A stretch of DNA of 7,037 nucleotides from Candidatus Dadabacteria bacterium (GCA_020027805.1 JAHKKQ010000114.1:1-7037), one strand, 5' to 3'. Shown: positions 1 through 5,808, counted from the stretch's first letter. Notes: a model not told the origin generated them from the sequence alone. Made by a program: numbers and translations.

Positions 1-177
1 TGAAATTGGTAGATATTAGTCTGAGATTATTTAAAAATTATTCTTTTACCTCCAGTAGCCTTTGCCTCCCGGCTGCTCGCCGACAAGCAGGCCCTCTTCG
101 AATGGACCGCAACAGGGGGGAAGTAGGGGGGCGGTAAATAGGATCGACATCTTTTGTTACCCTAAACCCTGAATAGA

Positions 178-197
178 TCCCGGATCGGTGTCCGGGA
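178..197. repeat. Short inverted repeat
   Basis: TCCCGGA (178-184) and TCCGGGA (191-197) are perfect 7-base inverted arms around a 6-base loop. The wording resembles the GATCCCGGATC...TCCGGGA type of small dispersed repeat common between genes in environmental bacteria. That resemblance is from recall; only one copy is in this window. Confidence 0.5.
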
Positions 198-313
198 CAT
201 GGTTCACGATGACTTGTTTTTTTATCTTGGGTACACCCTCACCCCGACTATTTTGGCTCAGGCAACATTGAGCCGGATTTAAGCATCGTGTGTGCCTTCG
301 TTGTGAGGGCAAC

Positions 314-344
314 CTGCTTCTCGCTCTCTCTCGAAGCAGTTTTC
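314..344 (+). repeat. Hairpin with short T-run
   Basis: CTGCTTC (314-320) pairs perfectly with GAAGCAG (333-339) across a 12-base CT-rich loop and is followed by TTTT. This could act as a weak intrinsic terminator for a plus-strand gene left of the window. The loop is long and the T-run short, so I record it as a hairpin repeat only. Confidence 0.35.
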
Positions 345-607
345 CATCAGGGTAGAGGGAAATAGAAATAAATGAGATTCCCCATCGTTGCCGGGAATGA
401 CAACAATATAAATCCCCCCCCTGTGAATGCCTGATTCCTGTGACATGATGTATAATTGAAGCATATATATAATAGCCTATCTTGATAGCATATTGCTTAA
501 AGGTATATGCTTTAAGGACGGGGATTCAAATGTCAAAACCGGTGTGCTGTTGTACTCCTTTCGGAGATGTTTTGGGGAATGTGTGCTTGACGCCTTCGCC
601 CCATTCA

Positions 608-650
608 CCCTGAGCCTGCCTGTCCTGAGCCTGTCGAAGGGTCGAAGGGT
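608..650. repeat. Dispersed repeat with CTGAGCCTGTCGAA core, internally duplicated
   Basis: The core CTGAGCCTGTCGAA (625-638) is the reverse complement, with one A/G difference, of TTCGACAAGCTCAG at 3170-3183, so two copies of one repeat family lie in this window in opposite orientation. This copy carries tandem duplications. CCTGAGCCTG-type sequence occurs twice (from about 609 and 624), and GTCGAAGG is directly repeated at 633-640 and 641-648. Confidence 0.6.
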
Positions 651-660
651 GGACAGGTTA

Positions 661-710
661 ACAACTAAACCCTCCCTGGCCCTCCTTTTTCTAAGGAGGG
701 AATTAACTAC
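661..710. repeat. CCCTCCTT/AAGGAGGG hairpin repeat, copy 1
   Basis: CCCTCCTT (680-687) and AAGGAGGG (693-700) form a perfect 8-base stem with a 5-base loop, followed by AATTAACT. The same arms, with a different loop and similar flanks, occur at 6496-6534, so this is a dispersed repeat family rather than a one-off hairpin. It lacks a T-tail on either strand, so it is not an obvious terminator. Confidence 0.65.
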
Positions 711-718
711 ACAAACAA

Positions 719-835
719 GATTGCCGCGGTCACTATTATCCAATGCTCTTTCCCTGGGATAATGAACATCGCAGCAAAGTGAACAGACGCGGCCGGTTCT
801 TGCGCTTGCCCAGAACCGTTCCCTCGCGATGACGA
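719..835. repeat. Repeat element starting GATTGCCGCGG, with two hairpins
   Basis: The segment opens with GATTGCCGCGG (719-729), related to GAGATTGCCGCG at 1866 and 1986. It contains two perfect 7-base inverted repeats: ATTATCC (735-741) with GGATAAT (757-763), and CGGTTCT (794-800) with AGAACCG (812-818). It ends with TCGCGATGACGATTA directly at the SRAP stop codon. The layout suggests one compound small repeat abutting the 3' end of the SRAP gene; any role in mRNA 3' end protection is inference. Confidence 0.5.
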
Positions 836-1519
836 TTACGGAACGGGGGAAACCTTTCTTATACATTCCTCGCCGCGGTTCTTGTAGGAGTTCACGTAGG
901 GAGAGACCTCCCAGCATTCCATGGCGTCCGGGGGATACGGAACGAGGAGCGGGAGAAGGTCTTCGGCCTTGCCGAGCTCGGGGTCGAGCCAGCGCGCCTC
1001 GTCCTTCTCGCTGAGAATCACCGGCATCCTGTCGTGGATTGGGGCCATCAGCTCGTTTGCGGACGTAGTGATGATCGTGAACGAGCGGAGCTCGTCCTCA
1101 CTGCCCGCGTGCCACACTGTCCAGAGCCCCGCGAACGCGAACGGCCCTCCGCCCCTGAGCCTGATGAAATAGGGGGTCTTGCCGCCGCCCGCGAGTTTCT
1201 TCCATTCGTAGAATCCCGAGGCCGGGACGAGGCAGCGGGATTTTTTGAGCAGTGTCTTGAAGCTCTGTTTCTCCGCGACCGTTTCCGCGCGCGCGTTTAT
1301 CATCCTGTATCCGATCTTCACGTCGCCCGACCACGCCGGCACGAGCCCCCATCGCATGAGGGCGAGCACGCGCCTGTCGCCCTCGACGGTGACGACTGGG
1401 CAGTCCTGAGAAGGGGCGATGTTGTATTCGGGCGCGAGGAGGGCGCTGCCTGAGGCGTCGCAGCCGAACCTGCTTTCGAGGAGCACCTTTTCTTCCTTGC
1501 GCATGAACCTTCCGCACAT
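836..1519 (-). CDS. yedK: SRAP (YedK/HMCES-type) abasic-site DNA-protein crosslinking protein
   Basis: This 227-residue protein belongs to the SRAP family, which forms a stable thiazolidine crosslink through its Cys2 to abasic sites in single-stranded DNA and so shields them during replication. The hallmark residues are all present: Cys2 in MCGRF, Asn33 in YNIAPSQ, Asn75 in INARAET, Glu105 in SGFYEW and His162 in PIHDRMP. Positions 75 and 105 agree with the active-site numbering I recall for E. coli YedK. Length is normal for the family and no residue appears missing. The start is fixed chemically, because Met removal must expose Cys2. No Shine-Dalgarno precedes it, and a promoter-like -10 element lies directly upstream, suggesting a leaderless mRNA. 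The gene stands alone: it is 508 bases from the next minus-strand gene upstream, and its stop codon abuts a hairpin repeat. No LexA-type box is visible. Confidence 0.95.
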   Translation of the reverse strand: MCGRFMRKEEKVLLESRFGCDASGSALLAPEYNIAPSQDCPVVTVEGDRRVLALMRWGLVPAWSGDVKIGYRMINARAETVAEKQSFKTLLKKSRCLVPASGFYEWKKLAGGGKTPYFIRLRGGGPFAFAGLWTVWHAGSEDELRSFTIITTSANELMAPIHDRMPVILSEKDEARWLDPELGKAEDLLPLLVPYPPDAMECWEVSPYVNSYKNRGEECIRKVSPVP

Positions 1520-1525
1520 ATATTT

Positions 1526-1534
1526 ATTTTACCA
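1526..1534 (-). promoter_or_regulatory. Extended -10 promoter of the SRAP gene (predicted leaderless)
   Basis: Read on the minus strand this is TGGTAAAAT, an extended -10 (TGn plus TAAAAT, five of six matches to TATAAT). Its 3' end is 6 bases from the ATG, so transcription would be expected to start at or within a base or two of the start codon. No good -35 is seen 17 bases further up, which extended -10 promoters can tolerate. Confidence 0.45.
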
Positions 1535-1565
1535 TTTCAAGCGTGGATTCCGCCGGGGCGTCGCA

Positions 1566-1597
1566 CCGCCGATTCTGTGAATGTCGGGGAAAGAAAG
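1566..1597 (+). repeat. Direct repeat copy A (ATTCTGTGAATGTCGGG)
   Basis: The core ATTCTGTGAATGTCGGG followed by a GA-rich run matches ATTCTGTAATGTCGGG plus GA-rich sequence at 1956-1980, apart from one single-base insertion. Both are preceded by a CACC-type CCGCC sequence. The two copies are in the same orientation, about 380 bases apart. Confidence 0.5.
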
Positions 1598-1847
1598 GAA
1601 AAGGCAATATTTTATTCTCTTCTTTTCCTTGATGAAAAGCACACATAGTGTGTTTTATGAAAGGACATTACAGAATTGTGCTAAAAATCTCATGTACTCG
1701 CTAAATCTTCAAATTCTACCCGCATCACTTTTTCTGTCTTCGCGAGAACTGCTACGATGAATAAGAGGAGCAGGTCGCCCTTGGCTGATTCCTAAGAACC
1801 AATATCTTATGGCAAATAGATACTGAAACCAAAACATTGTGGTCGTG

Positions 1848-1895
1848 GCGATCTCGCTTTTTCATGAGATTGCCGCGCTGCGCTCGCAATGACAG
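1848..1895. repeat. GAGATTGCCGCG...GCAATGACA dispersed repeat
   Basis: GCGATCTC (1848-1855) pairs with GAGATTGC (1866-1873) with one G-T wobble, and ATTGC (1869-1873) can alternatively pair with GCAAT (1886-1890). A partial relative, GAGATTGCCGCGCCTGCG, occurs at 1986-2003 and another at 719-729. I recall this wording as a common intergenic repeat of environmental bacterial genomes; in this window the three related copies are what can be seen directly. Confidence 0.55.
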
Positions 1896-1946
1896 GTTAG
1901 ACTGCGCAGAAGAGATTGGGAGGGATCATATGCCTGCGGGTGCTCA

Positions 1947-1980
1947 CCCGCCGCAAATTCTGTAATGTCGGGAAGAGAAA
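1947..1980 (+). repeat. Direct repeat copy B (ATTCTGTAATGTCGGG)
   Basis: This is the partner of the copy at 1566-1597. It lies directly after the GCGGGTG/CACCCGC palindrome and runs into the GAGATTGCCGCG repeat, so several small elements are packed together here just downstream of the methyltransferase stop codon. Confidence 0.5.
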
Positions 1981-2027
1981 AACGCGAGATTGCCGCGCCT
2001 GCGAAGGGGTATGCGAATATCGCGGAA

Positions 2028-3050
2028 TCACTTATACGCAATCGCGGCGCTGGAAGGGCCTATCAGGTGGAGCACCTCGAACTTTTTGAACCCGGCCTCG
2101 GCGCACCATTCGTTGAAATCGGCCGACGTGTAGTCGAACCCCTCGCCTGTCTCGATGAGCATGTTGAGGGACATCAGGAGCCCAAAGGTGTTCTCCCTGC
2201 GGGCGTCGTCGATGAGGTTCTCGACCACGATGAACGCCCCCCTTTCGGGAAGGGCCTCGTACGCGGACTTAATCAGCTTCTTTTTCTTCTCGAGGTTCCA
2301 GTCGTGGAGTATCATCCCCATCGTAATGACGTCCGCAGTCGGCAGCGGGTCGCGGAAGAAGTCACCCGACGCCGTCGACACGCGGTCGGACAGCCCCGCC
2401 CGCTCTATCGACCTTTTCGCGATTGGCTCGACCTCGGGGAGGTCGAAGGACGTGCAAATCAGGCTACGGTGCTTTTCGGCGACGGCTATGGAGAGCACCC
2501 CCGCCGCGCCGCCCACGTCGCATAGCGTCCTGAAACGGGAGAAGTCGAACTTCTGCGCGAGCGCTATGAAATTGTGGCGCGATATGCCGGCCATCGCCCA
2601 CATGAACTGCTCGAGGCGCGGGATGTCCGAGTATAGCTCCTCGAAGAGGGGTTTCTGGCTGTGCTTGATCTCGTTCTGCGCCTTTCCGGTCCGGAGCGCT
2701 TCGCCCAGGTCGTCCCAGTATTTATAGAGGCGCTTGTTGAGCATCTCCAGGATGCCGCCCATGTAGGACGGGTTATCCCTGTCGAGGTATACGCGCGTCG
2801 TTTCGGTGTTCCGGTATTGCGCCCCCGGGCCGTCCCCTTCCCGCTCCAGGAACCCCATCGACAGGAGCGCGTCCAGGAAGTCCCGCGTGCCCCGCGAGTG
2901 GAGGGAGAGCATCTCCCCTATCCCCCGGGCGGTCATGGAATTGTCGCCCAGCTTCGTGAACAGGTCGAATTCGACAGCGGTGAGCAGCACTTTAGATTCC
3001 CAGAATCCGAAACCTGTGCGCATTATGGAGAACGGGTCTTTCACGGACAT
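2028..3050 (-). CDS. SAM-dependent O-methyltransferase (acetylserotonin/plant OMT-like, class I fold)
   Basis: This 340-residue protein matches the two-domain O-methyltransferase family 2: an N-terminal winged-helix dimerisation domain (about residues 10-95) and a C-terminal Rossmann methyltransferase domain (about 150-335). Visible motifs are the SAM-binding DVGGAAG (178-184), the acidic strand end FDLPEVE (202-208), GDFF (229-232) and LHDW (248-251). His249 in LHDW corresponds to the general-base His of the family, so it is probably catalytically active. The family methylates hydroxyls on phenolic, polyketide, carotenoid or tetrapyrrole-like compounds; the substrate cannot be read from sequence. 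I chose the ATG at 3048-3050 because AAGGGG (3058-3063 on this strand) sits 7 bases upstream; an in-frame ATG 20 codons earlier has no such support and adds an unlikely leader. It lies 238 bases downstream of the cobalamin radical SAM gene on the same strand, suggesting a related pathway. Confidence 0.88.
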   Translation of the reverse strand: MSVKDPFSIMRTGFGFWESKVLLTAVEFDLFTKLGDNSMTARGIGEMLSLHSRGTRDFLDALLSMGFLEREGDGPGAQYRNTETTRVYLDRDNPSYMGGILEMLNKRLYKYWDDLGEALRTGKAQNEIKHSQKPLFEELYSDIPRLEQFMWAMAGISRHNFIALAQKFDFSRFRTLCDVGGAAGVLSIAVAEKHRSLICTSFDLPEVEPIAKRSIERAGLSDRVSTASGDFFRDPLPTADVITMGMILHDWNLEKKKKLIKSAYEALPERGAFIVVENLIDDARRENTFGLLMSLNMLIETGEGFDYTSADFNEWCAEAGFKKFEVLHLIGPSSAAIAYK

Positions 3051-3057
3051 AATAATA

Positions 3058-3107
3058 CCCCTTATAAGTAAACTTTCTTTCCTTAGATCGAAAAAACAAA
3101 GATACCA
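3058..3107 (-). promoter_or_regulatory. Methyltransferase ribosome binding site and possible extended -10
   Basis: AAGGGG at 3058-3063 (minus strand) is a Shine-Dalgarno with a 7-base spacer and decides the start at 3050. Upstream, TGGTATCTT at 3099-3107 resembles an extended -10, giving a leader of roughly 40 bases. No convincing -35 accompanies it, so the promoter is tentative while the ribosome site is good. Confidence 0.4.
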
Positions 3108-3169
3108 CACGTAATGCGGTTTATGAATAACAAATACGGAAGGGGGTTCCGAGCTTTGGGTTTGAGAAT

Positions 3170-3183
3170 TTCGACAAGCTCAG
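3170..3183 (+). repeat. TTCGACAAGCTCAG dispersed repeat core, copy 2
   Basis: This 14-base core matches, inverted and with one A/G difference, the copy at 625-638. Here it is simple, followed by CACGAACGG, without the tandem duplications of the other copy. Confidence 0.6.
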
Positions 3184-3192
3184 CACGAACGG

Positions 3193-3232
3193 GCGGCGAG
3201 TCGCCGCTGGCAATCGAAATTGCCGCAGCTGC
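3193..3232. repeat. Three consecutive perfect palindromes
   Basis: Packed end to end are GCGGCGA-G-TCGCCGC (3193-3207), GGCAAT-CGAA-ATTGCC (3209-3224; a 6-base stem with a CGAA tetraloop) and GCAGCTGC (3225-3232). They lie about 60 bases downstream of the radical SAM stop codon and before the methyltransferase start. No T-run follows on either strand, so this is not a classic terminator; mRNA-end stabilisation between two genes is one possibility. Confidence 0.6.
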
Positions 3233-3269
3233 TGGTTTAGGCAAAGGAGTTCCGATAGAATCGTAGAAT

Positions 3270-3281
3270 CACACTGGTGTG
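3270..3281 (-). repeat. CACAC/GTGTG inverted repeat just after the radical SAM stop
   Basis: CACAC-TG-GTGTG begins 8 bases past the stop codon of the radical SAM gene. The same arms occur at 1640-1652 with a 3-base loop. There is no T-run after it, so a terminator role is weak. Confidence 0.35.
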
Positions 3282-3288
3282 TGCCCGC

Positions 3289-5163
3289 TTACCCTTCGAG
3301 AACGAGGTTGAATACGGAGGAATCGATGTGCACCTTGTCGCGGAGCTTCTCGTTTACTGCGATGTATATCCTGTCCCCGTAGAGGGAGAGCCGGTCGAAG
3401 AGCCTGTGGAGGTGCTGGCGCTCGGCATCGTGAATCTCCTCGATCTTGAGCGTGACGGACGAGGGCGTATCCCTGAGCACGCTCTCCAGGTGCGTACCGA
3501 CGCTGTCGAAGAAGTCCACGTCGAGCATGCCCTTTATGGATATGGAAAGGTTGTGCGCGGCGTTCCGGACCCTTTCGAGGGAGACCTCGAGCACGCCCCT
3601 GTCGAGGTAGCGCCCGAACGACAGCTCGAACGTGGCCAGGTGGTTTTTGGCGAGGCTCGCCTGTTCGTCCGTGACCCTCGCGAAATTACGGTCGACGTAA
3701 TTCCTCATCGATATGCCTATGGTCCAGTCCTGTATGACCAGCGGTATCATGCCGGGGTTCGTGAAGGGGAACGTTCTCAGAAAATGATATGCCCTTGGCA
3801 GCCCGCCGGGCACGATGCCGTTCATAATGAATTTGCCGAGCGAGCGCGCCTGTTCGGTTATGCCGTAAGTGCTCCTGAAGATCGGTTTTTTCAGATAAGT
3901 GGTTTTGTTTATAATCCTGTCCGCGATAGTGCGGTCGTCGAGGAGCCTGTAGTATAGCTCGCGGTAGCCGTCCACCATCTCCTCGTAGGTCATTTGCTTG
4001 GGTATGAGGTTCGTGCCGAGCTTGGTGTTGTCGGTCCCGCTCGCGTCCTTTATGAGCCGGCCGTCCTTCTCGAGCCTTTCGTAGAGCGGGGTTTTCGGCA
4101 CCGCCGTCAGGAGCCCGATCATCGCCGCCTGTATGCCTGAATTCTGGATGAAATTGTATTGCAGATCGAACGTGCGGACGGTGTCGTTGTCGAACCCGAT
4201 GATGAAGCCCGCGAGCACCTCTATTCCGTACGAGTACACGTGCCTTATGGAGCCGAGTATGTCGCCCCTCGTGTTCTGGAACTTGAGCGTTTCTTTGAGG
4301 CTTCCCTCGTCCGGGGACTCGATGCCTATGAATACCCATCCGAAATTGGCCTGCCTGAAGAGGTCGAGCAGCTCGTCGTCCTGCGCTATGTTGAGCGACG
4401 CCTCGGTGCCGAATAGGAACTGATAACCGTGCTCCTTCTGGTAGTCCCTCAGGTAAGCCATGAGCTTCTTGGCGACGGGCTTGTTCCCGATGAGGTTGTC
4501 GTCGACGAAAAATACGTTCGTGATGTTTAATTTCCTCAACTCGTCGAGCTCTTTGCCGACCTGCTCGAAAGACTTCACGCGCGGCTTCCGGCCGAACATG
4601 ACTATGATGTCGCAGAACTCGCAGCGGTACGGGCAACCCCTCGAAAACTGGAGGCTCACCGCCTGGTACTTGTCGAGCTTGAGCAGGTCGAAACGCGGCG
4701 TGGGCGAATCCTCGAGCGAGACCTCTTCGCATTCCTTGTAGAGCTTTTGCGGGGAGCCGTTATCGTAGTCCGTACAGAACTTTTTCCATATGTATTCGGC
4801 CTCTCCGGCGACTACCGTGTCGGCGAGGGTCTCGAAGTACTCCGGGCAGAGCGAGGCGTAGCTTCCGCCCGCAACTACGTAGTAACCCCTGTTCCTGTAG
4901 AACCTGAGAAGCTCCTTTTGCCTCTGGAACTGCACCCCCATGCCGCAGACGCCTATGACGTCGGCTACGGGGTTAAGCGGTATGGTCTCTATGTTTTCGT
5001 CTATTATTTCGATCTCCCAGTCGGGGGGGCAGAGGGCGGCCAGCGTGGCGAGCCCGAGGGGCGGGTTTATCGTCCTTACGTCCCTGGGCATGATGTTATC
5101 GACGGCCCATTTGAAGCTCCAGAAGCTCTCCGGGAATCTCGGGTTAATGAGTAAAAGTTTCAT
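3289..5163 (-). CDS. Cobalamin-binding radical SAM protein (HpnP-like, DUF4070 type) with C-terminal STAS-like domain
   Basis: This is a 624-residue class B-type radical SAM enzyme. Residues about 1-130 form a B12-binding Rossmann domain (start MKLLLINPRF, then NPPLGLATLAAL, VVAGG at 97-100 and VVAGEAE at 117-123); no DxHxxG cobalamin-His motif is seen, as in many class B enzymes. The radical SAM core (about 165-370) has the 4Fe-4S ligands Cys177, Cys181 and Cys184 in RGCPYRCEFC, then MFGRKPRVKS. Residues about 375-520 resemble DUF4070, which accompanies HpnP-like proteins (hopanoid C-2 methylase and relatives). Such enzymes usually methylate unactivated carbons or do related radical chemistry; hopanoids are not proven as substrate. 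Residues about 525-624 are extra and look STAS-like. The start is supported by GGAGG 4 bases upstream and by the typical N-terminus. The gene has its own promoter; an O-methyltransferase gene follows on the same strand. Confidence 0.9.
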   Translation of the reverse strand: MKLLLINPRFPESFWSFKWAVDNIMPRDVRTINPPLGLATLAALCPPDWEIEIIDENIETIPLNPVADVIGVCGMGVQFQRQKELLRFYRNRGYYVVAGGSYASLCPEYFETLADTVVAGEAEYIWKKFCTDYDNGSPQKLYKECEEVSLEDSPTPRFDLLKLDKYQAVSLQFSRGCPYRCEFCDIIVMFGRKPRVKSFEQVGKELDELRKLNITNVFFVDDNLIGNKPVAKKLMAYLRDYQKEHGYQFLFGTEASLNIAQDDELLDLFRQANFGWVFIGIESPDEGSLKETLKFQNTRGDILGSIRHVYSYGIEVLAGFIIGFDNDTVRTFDLQYNFIQNSGIQAAMIGLLTAVPKTPLYERLEKDGRLIKDASGTDNTKLGTNLIPKQMTYEEMVDGYRELYYRLLDDRTIADRIINKTTYLKKPIFRSTYGITEQARSLGKFIMNGIVPGGLPRAYHFLRTFPFTNPGMIPLVIQDWTIGISMRNYVDRNFARVTDEQASLAKNHLATFELSFGRYLDRGVLEVSLERVRNAAHNLSISIKGMLDVDFFDSVGTHLESVLRDTPSSVTLKIEEIHDAERQHLHRLFDRLSLYGDRIYIAVNEKLRDKVHIDSSVFNLVLEG

Positions 5164-5165
5164 TG

Positions 5166-5172
5166 CTCCTCC
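5166..5172 (-). promoter_or_regulatory. Strong Shine-Dalgarno of the radical SAM gene
   Basis: The minus strand reads GGAGGAG here, with the GGAGG part 4 bases from the ATG. It is the strongest ribosome site among the five minus-strand genes and fixes the start at 5163. Confidence 0.75.
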
Positions 5173-5230
5173 GCGCTGGTCTCGATCATCATCTGATATA
5201 GATTAATGGTGAGAGGTCCTTCCTGTCTCC

Positions 5231-5259
5231 ATTGTAGATTATTTTCCAATTATTATCAA
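5231..5259 (-). promoter_or_regulatory. Sigma70-type promoter for the radical SAM gene
   Basis: On the minus strand TTGATA (5254-5259; five of six matches to TTGACA) and TACAAT (5231-5236; five of six to TATAAT) are separated by exactly 17 bases. The predicted start near 5225 gives a leader of about 60 bases. The promoter sits in the AT-rich gap right after the rraA stop codon, so the radical SAM gene can be transcribed independently of sixA-rraA. Confidence 0.65.
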
Positions 5260-5265
5260 TAGATT

Positions 5266-5760
5266 TTAGCGGGGCGGTATAGGGGGAAGAGCCTCCGCGG
5301 ACACTATGATCCCCGTGCCGTCGGCGTAGACGTACTCGCCGGGGCCGAAAGTTACGCCGGCGAAGGTCACCGGTACGCCCGTCTCCCCCGCACCCTTCCT
5401 CTCGGTCTTGAGCGGTATCGAAGCGAGCGCCATGACGCCCAGGTCGAGGCTCCCGAGCGCGTCCACGTCCCTCACGGCGCCGTATATGATCAACCCCTCC
5501 CACCCGTTCTTGAATGCGGCCTCCGCTATGAGGTCCCCGAGGAGGGCCTTCCTCACCGAGCCGCCGCCGTCGACGACCATTACCTTGCCGCGCCCGGGCT
5601 TGCCGGCGGTTTCCTTTACGAACGAATTGTCCTCGAAGCACTTGATAGTGACGACCTCGCCGCCGAACGAGCGCCTGCCTCCGTAATTCCTGAATACGGG
5701 CCCGGCTATGCGGACGAGCGCTGGGTAGAGGTCGCAGAGGTCGGGGGTCGAGTATTCCAT
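5266..5760 (-). CDS. rraA: RraA family protein (RNase E regulator A / HMG-CHA aldolase-like)
   Basis: The 164-residue protein aligns closely with E. coli RraA as I recall it: the N-terminus resembles its TSELCDIY start, followed by NYGGRRSFGG (25-34), IKCFEDNSF (39-47), VVDGGGSVRKAL (62-73), WEGLIIYGAVR (87-97), and YADGTGIIVS near the end. E. coli RraA binds RNase E and inhibits it; other family members are divalent-metal-dependent 4-hydroxy-4-methyl-2-oxoglutarate aldolases or oxaloacetate decarboxylases. Here Asp76 is followed by exactly 20 residues and then Arg97-Asp98, the D-X20-R-D arrangement associated with the catalytic members, so enzymatic activity is more likely than a pure regulator role. 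Family proteins form ring-shaped trimers. The start fits the family alignment, although its Shine-Dalgarno is weak. It lies 48 bases downstream of sixA on the same strand and is probably co-transcribed with it. Confidence 0.93.
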   Translation of the reverse strand: MEYSTPDLCDLYPALVRIAGPVFRNYGGRRSFGGEVVTIKCFEDNSFVKETAGKPGRGKVMVVDGGGSVRKALLGDLIAEAAFKNGWEGLIIYGAVRDVDALGSLDLGVMALASIPLKTERKGAGETGVPVTFAGVTFGPGEYVYADGTGIIVSAEALPPIPPR

Positions 5761-5808
5761 TTCGGTTAATCCGATTCAGGGGAATTTATACAGGGGCGGG
5801 GGGAAATT

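Larger units (their letters stand above)
1..835. other. Non-coding, repeat-rich stretch
   Basis: I see no convincing gene in this 835-base stretch. Open frames here are short, cross hairpin repeats and have no ribosome binding sites or recognisable protein motifs. Two overlapping open frames at the left edge have gene-like codons. One is a minus-strand frame at 46-150 (34 residues, ending GEQPGGKGYWR). The other is a plus-strand frame closing at 124-126 (ending LFEWTATGGK), with no start inside the window. Either could be a relic of a gene end, but they contradict each other and I call neither. The rest is a series of inverted repeats (listed separately) and homopolymer-rich sequence, consistent with accumulated small dispersed repeats. 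Confidence 0.7.
1520..2027. other. Non-coding gap with repeats between SRAP and methyltransferase genes
   Basis: No gene is visible. The stretch contains the SRAP promoter, two diverged copies of an ATTCTGT(G)AATGTCGGG repeat near its ends, and an AT-rich hairpin CACAC-ATA-GTGTG (1640-1652) flanked by AAAAG and TTTT that could work as a weak bidirectional terminator. It also has a GATTGCCGCG repeat and a perfect GCGGGTG/CACCCGC palindrome (1936-1951). Just below the methyltransferase stop, the minus strand reads CGCG-GCAATCT-CGCG followed by TTTTT (about 1979-1998), a weak terminator candidate. Confidence 0.65.

Noticed and set aside
1..835. CRISPR array or tRNA in the long non-coding region
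   Set aside because: Repeats are irregularly spaced, of different families and without uniform spacers; no cloverleaf-forming sequence with tRNA invariant bases was seen.
477..917. Minus-strand 146-residue frame spanning repeats
   Set aside because: It overlaps the end of the SRAP gene and reads through hairpin repeats, with no protein motif.
1965..2525. Plus-strand open frame of 186 residues
   Set aside because: It begins in a repeat and runs antisense into the methyltransferase gene; no domain is recognisable.
3051..3110. Upstream ATG extending the methyltransferase by 20 residues
   Set aside because: The added segment has no family similarity, and the downstream ATG has a properly spaced AAGGGG.
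3277..3957. Long plus-strand open frame of 226 residues
   Set aside because: It lies wholly antisense to the radical SAM gene, has no ribosome site and its composition is a mirror of the GC-rich codons of that gene.
3686..4732. Minus-strand 348-residue frame inside the radical SAM gene
   Set aside because: It is a frame-shifted, Arg-rich reading of the same strand, while the real frame carries all the radical SAM motifs.
2028..5163. Naming the radical SAM gene hpnP and the pathway hopanoid methylation
   Set aside because: The HpnP-like/DUF4070 group contains many members of unknown substrate, no hopanoid gene is in the window, and the protein carries an unusual extra domain.
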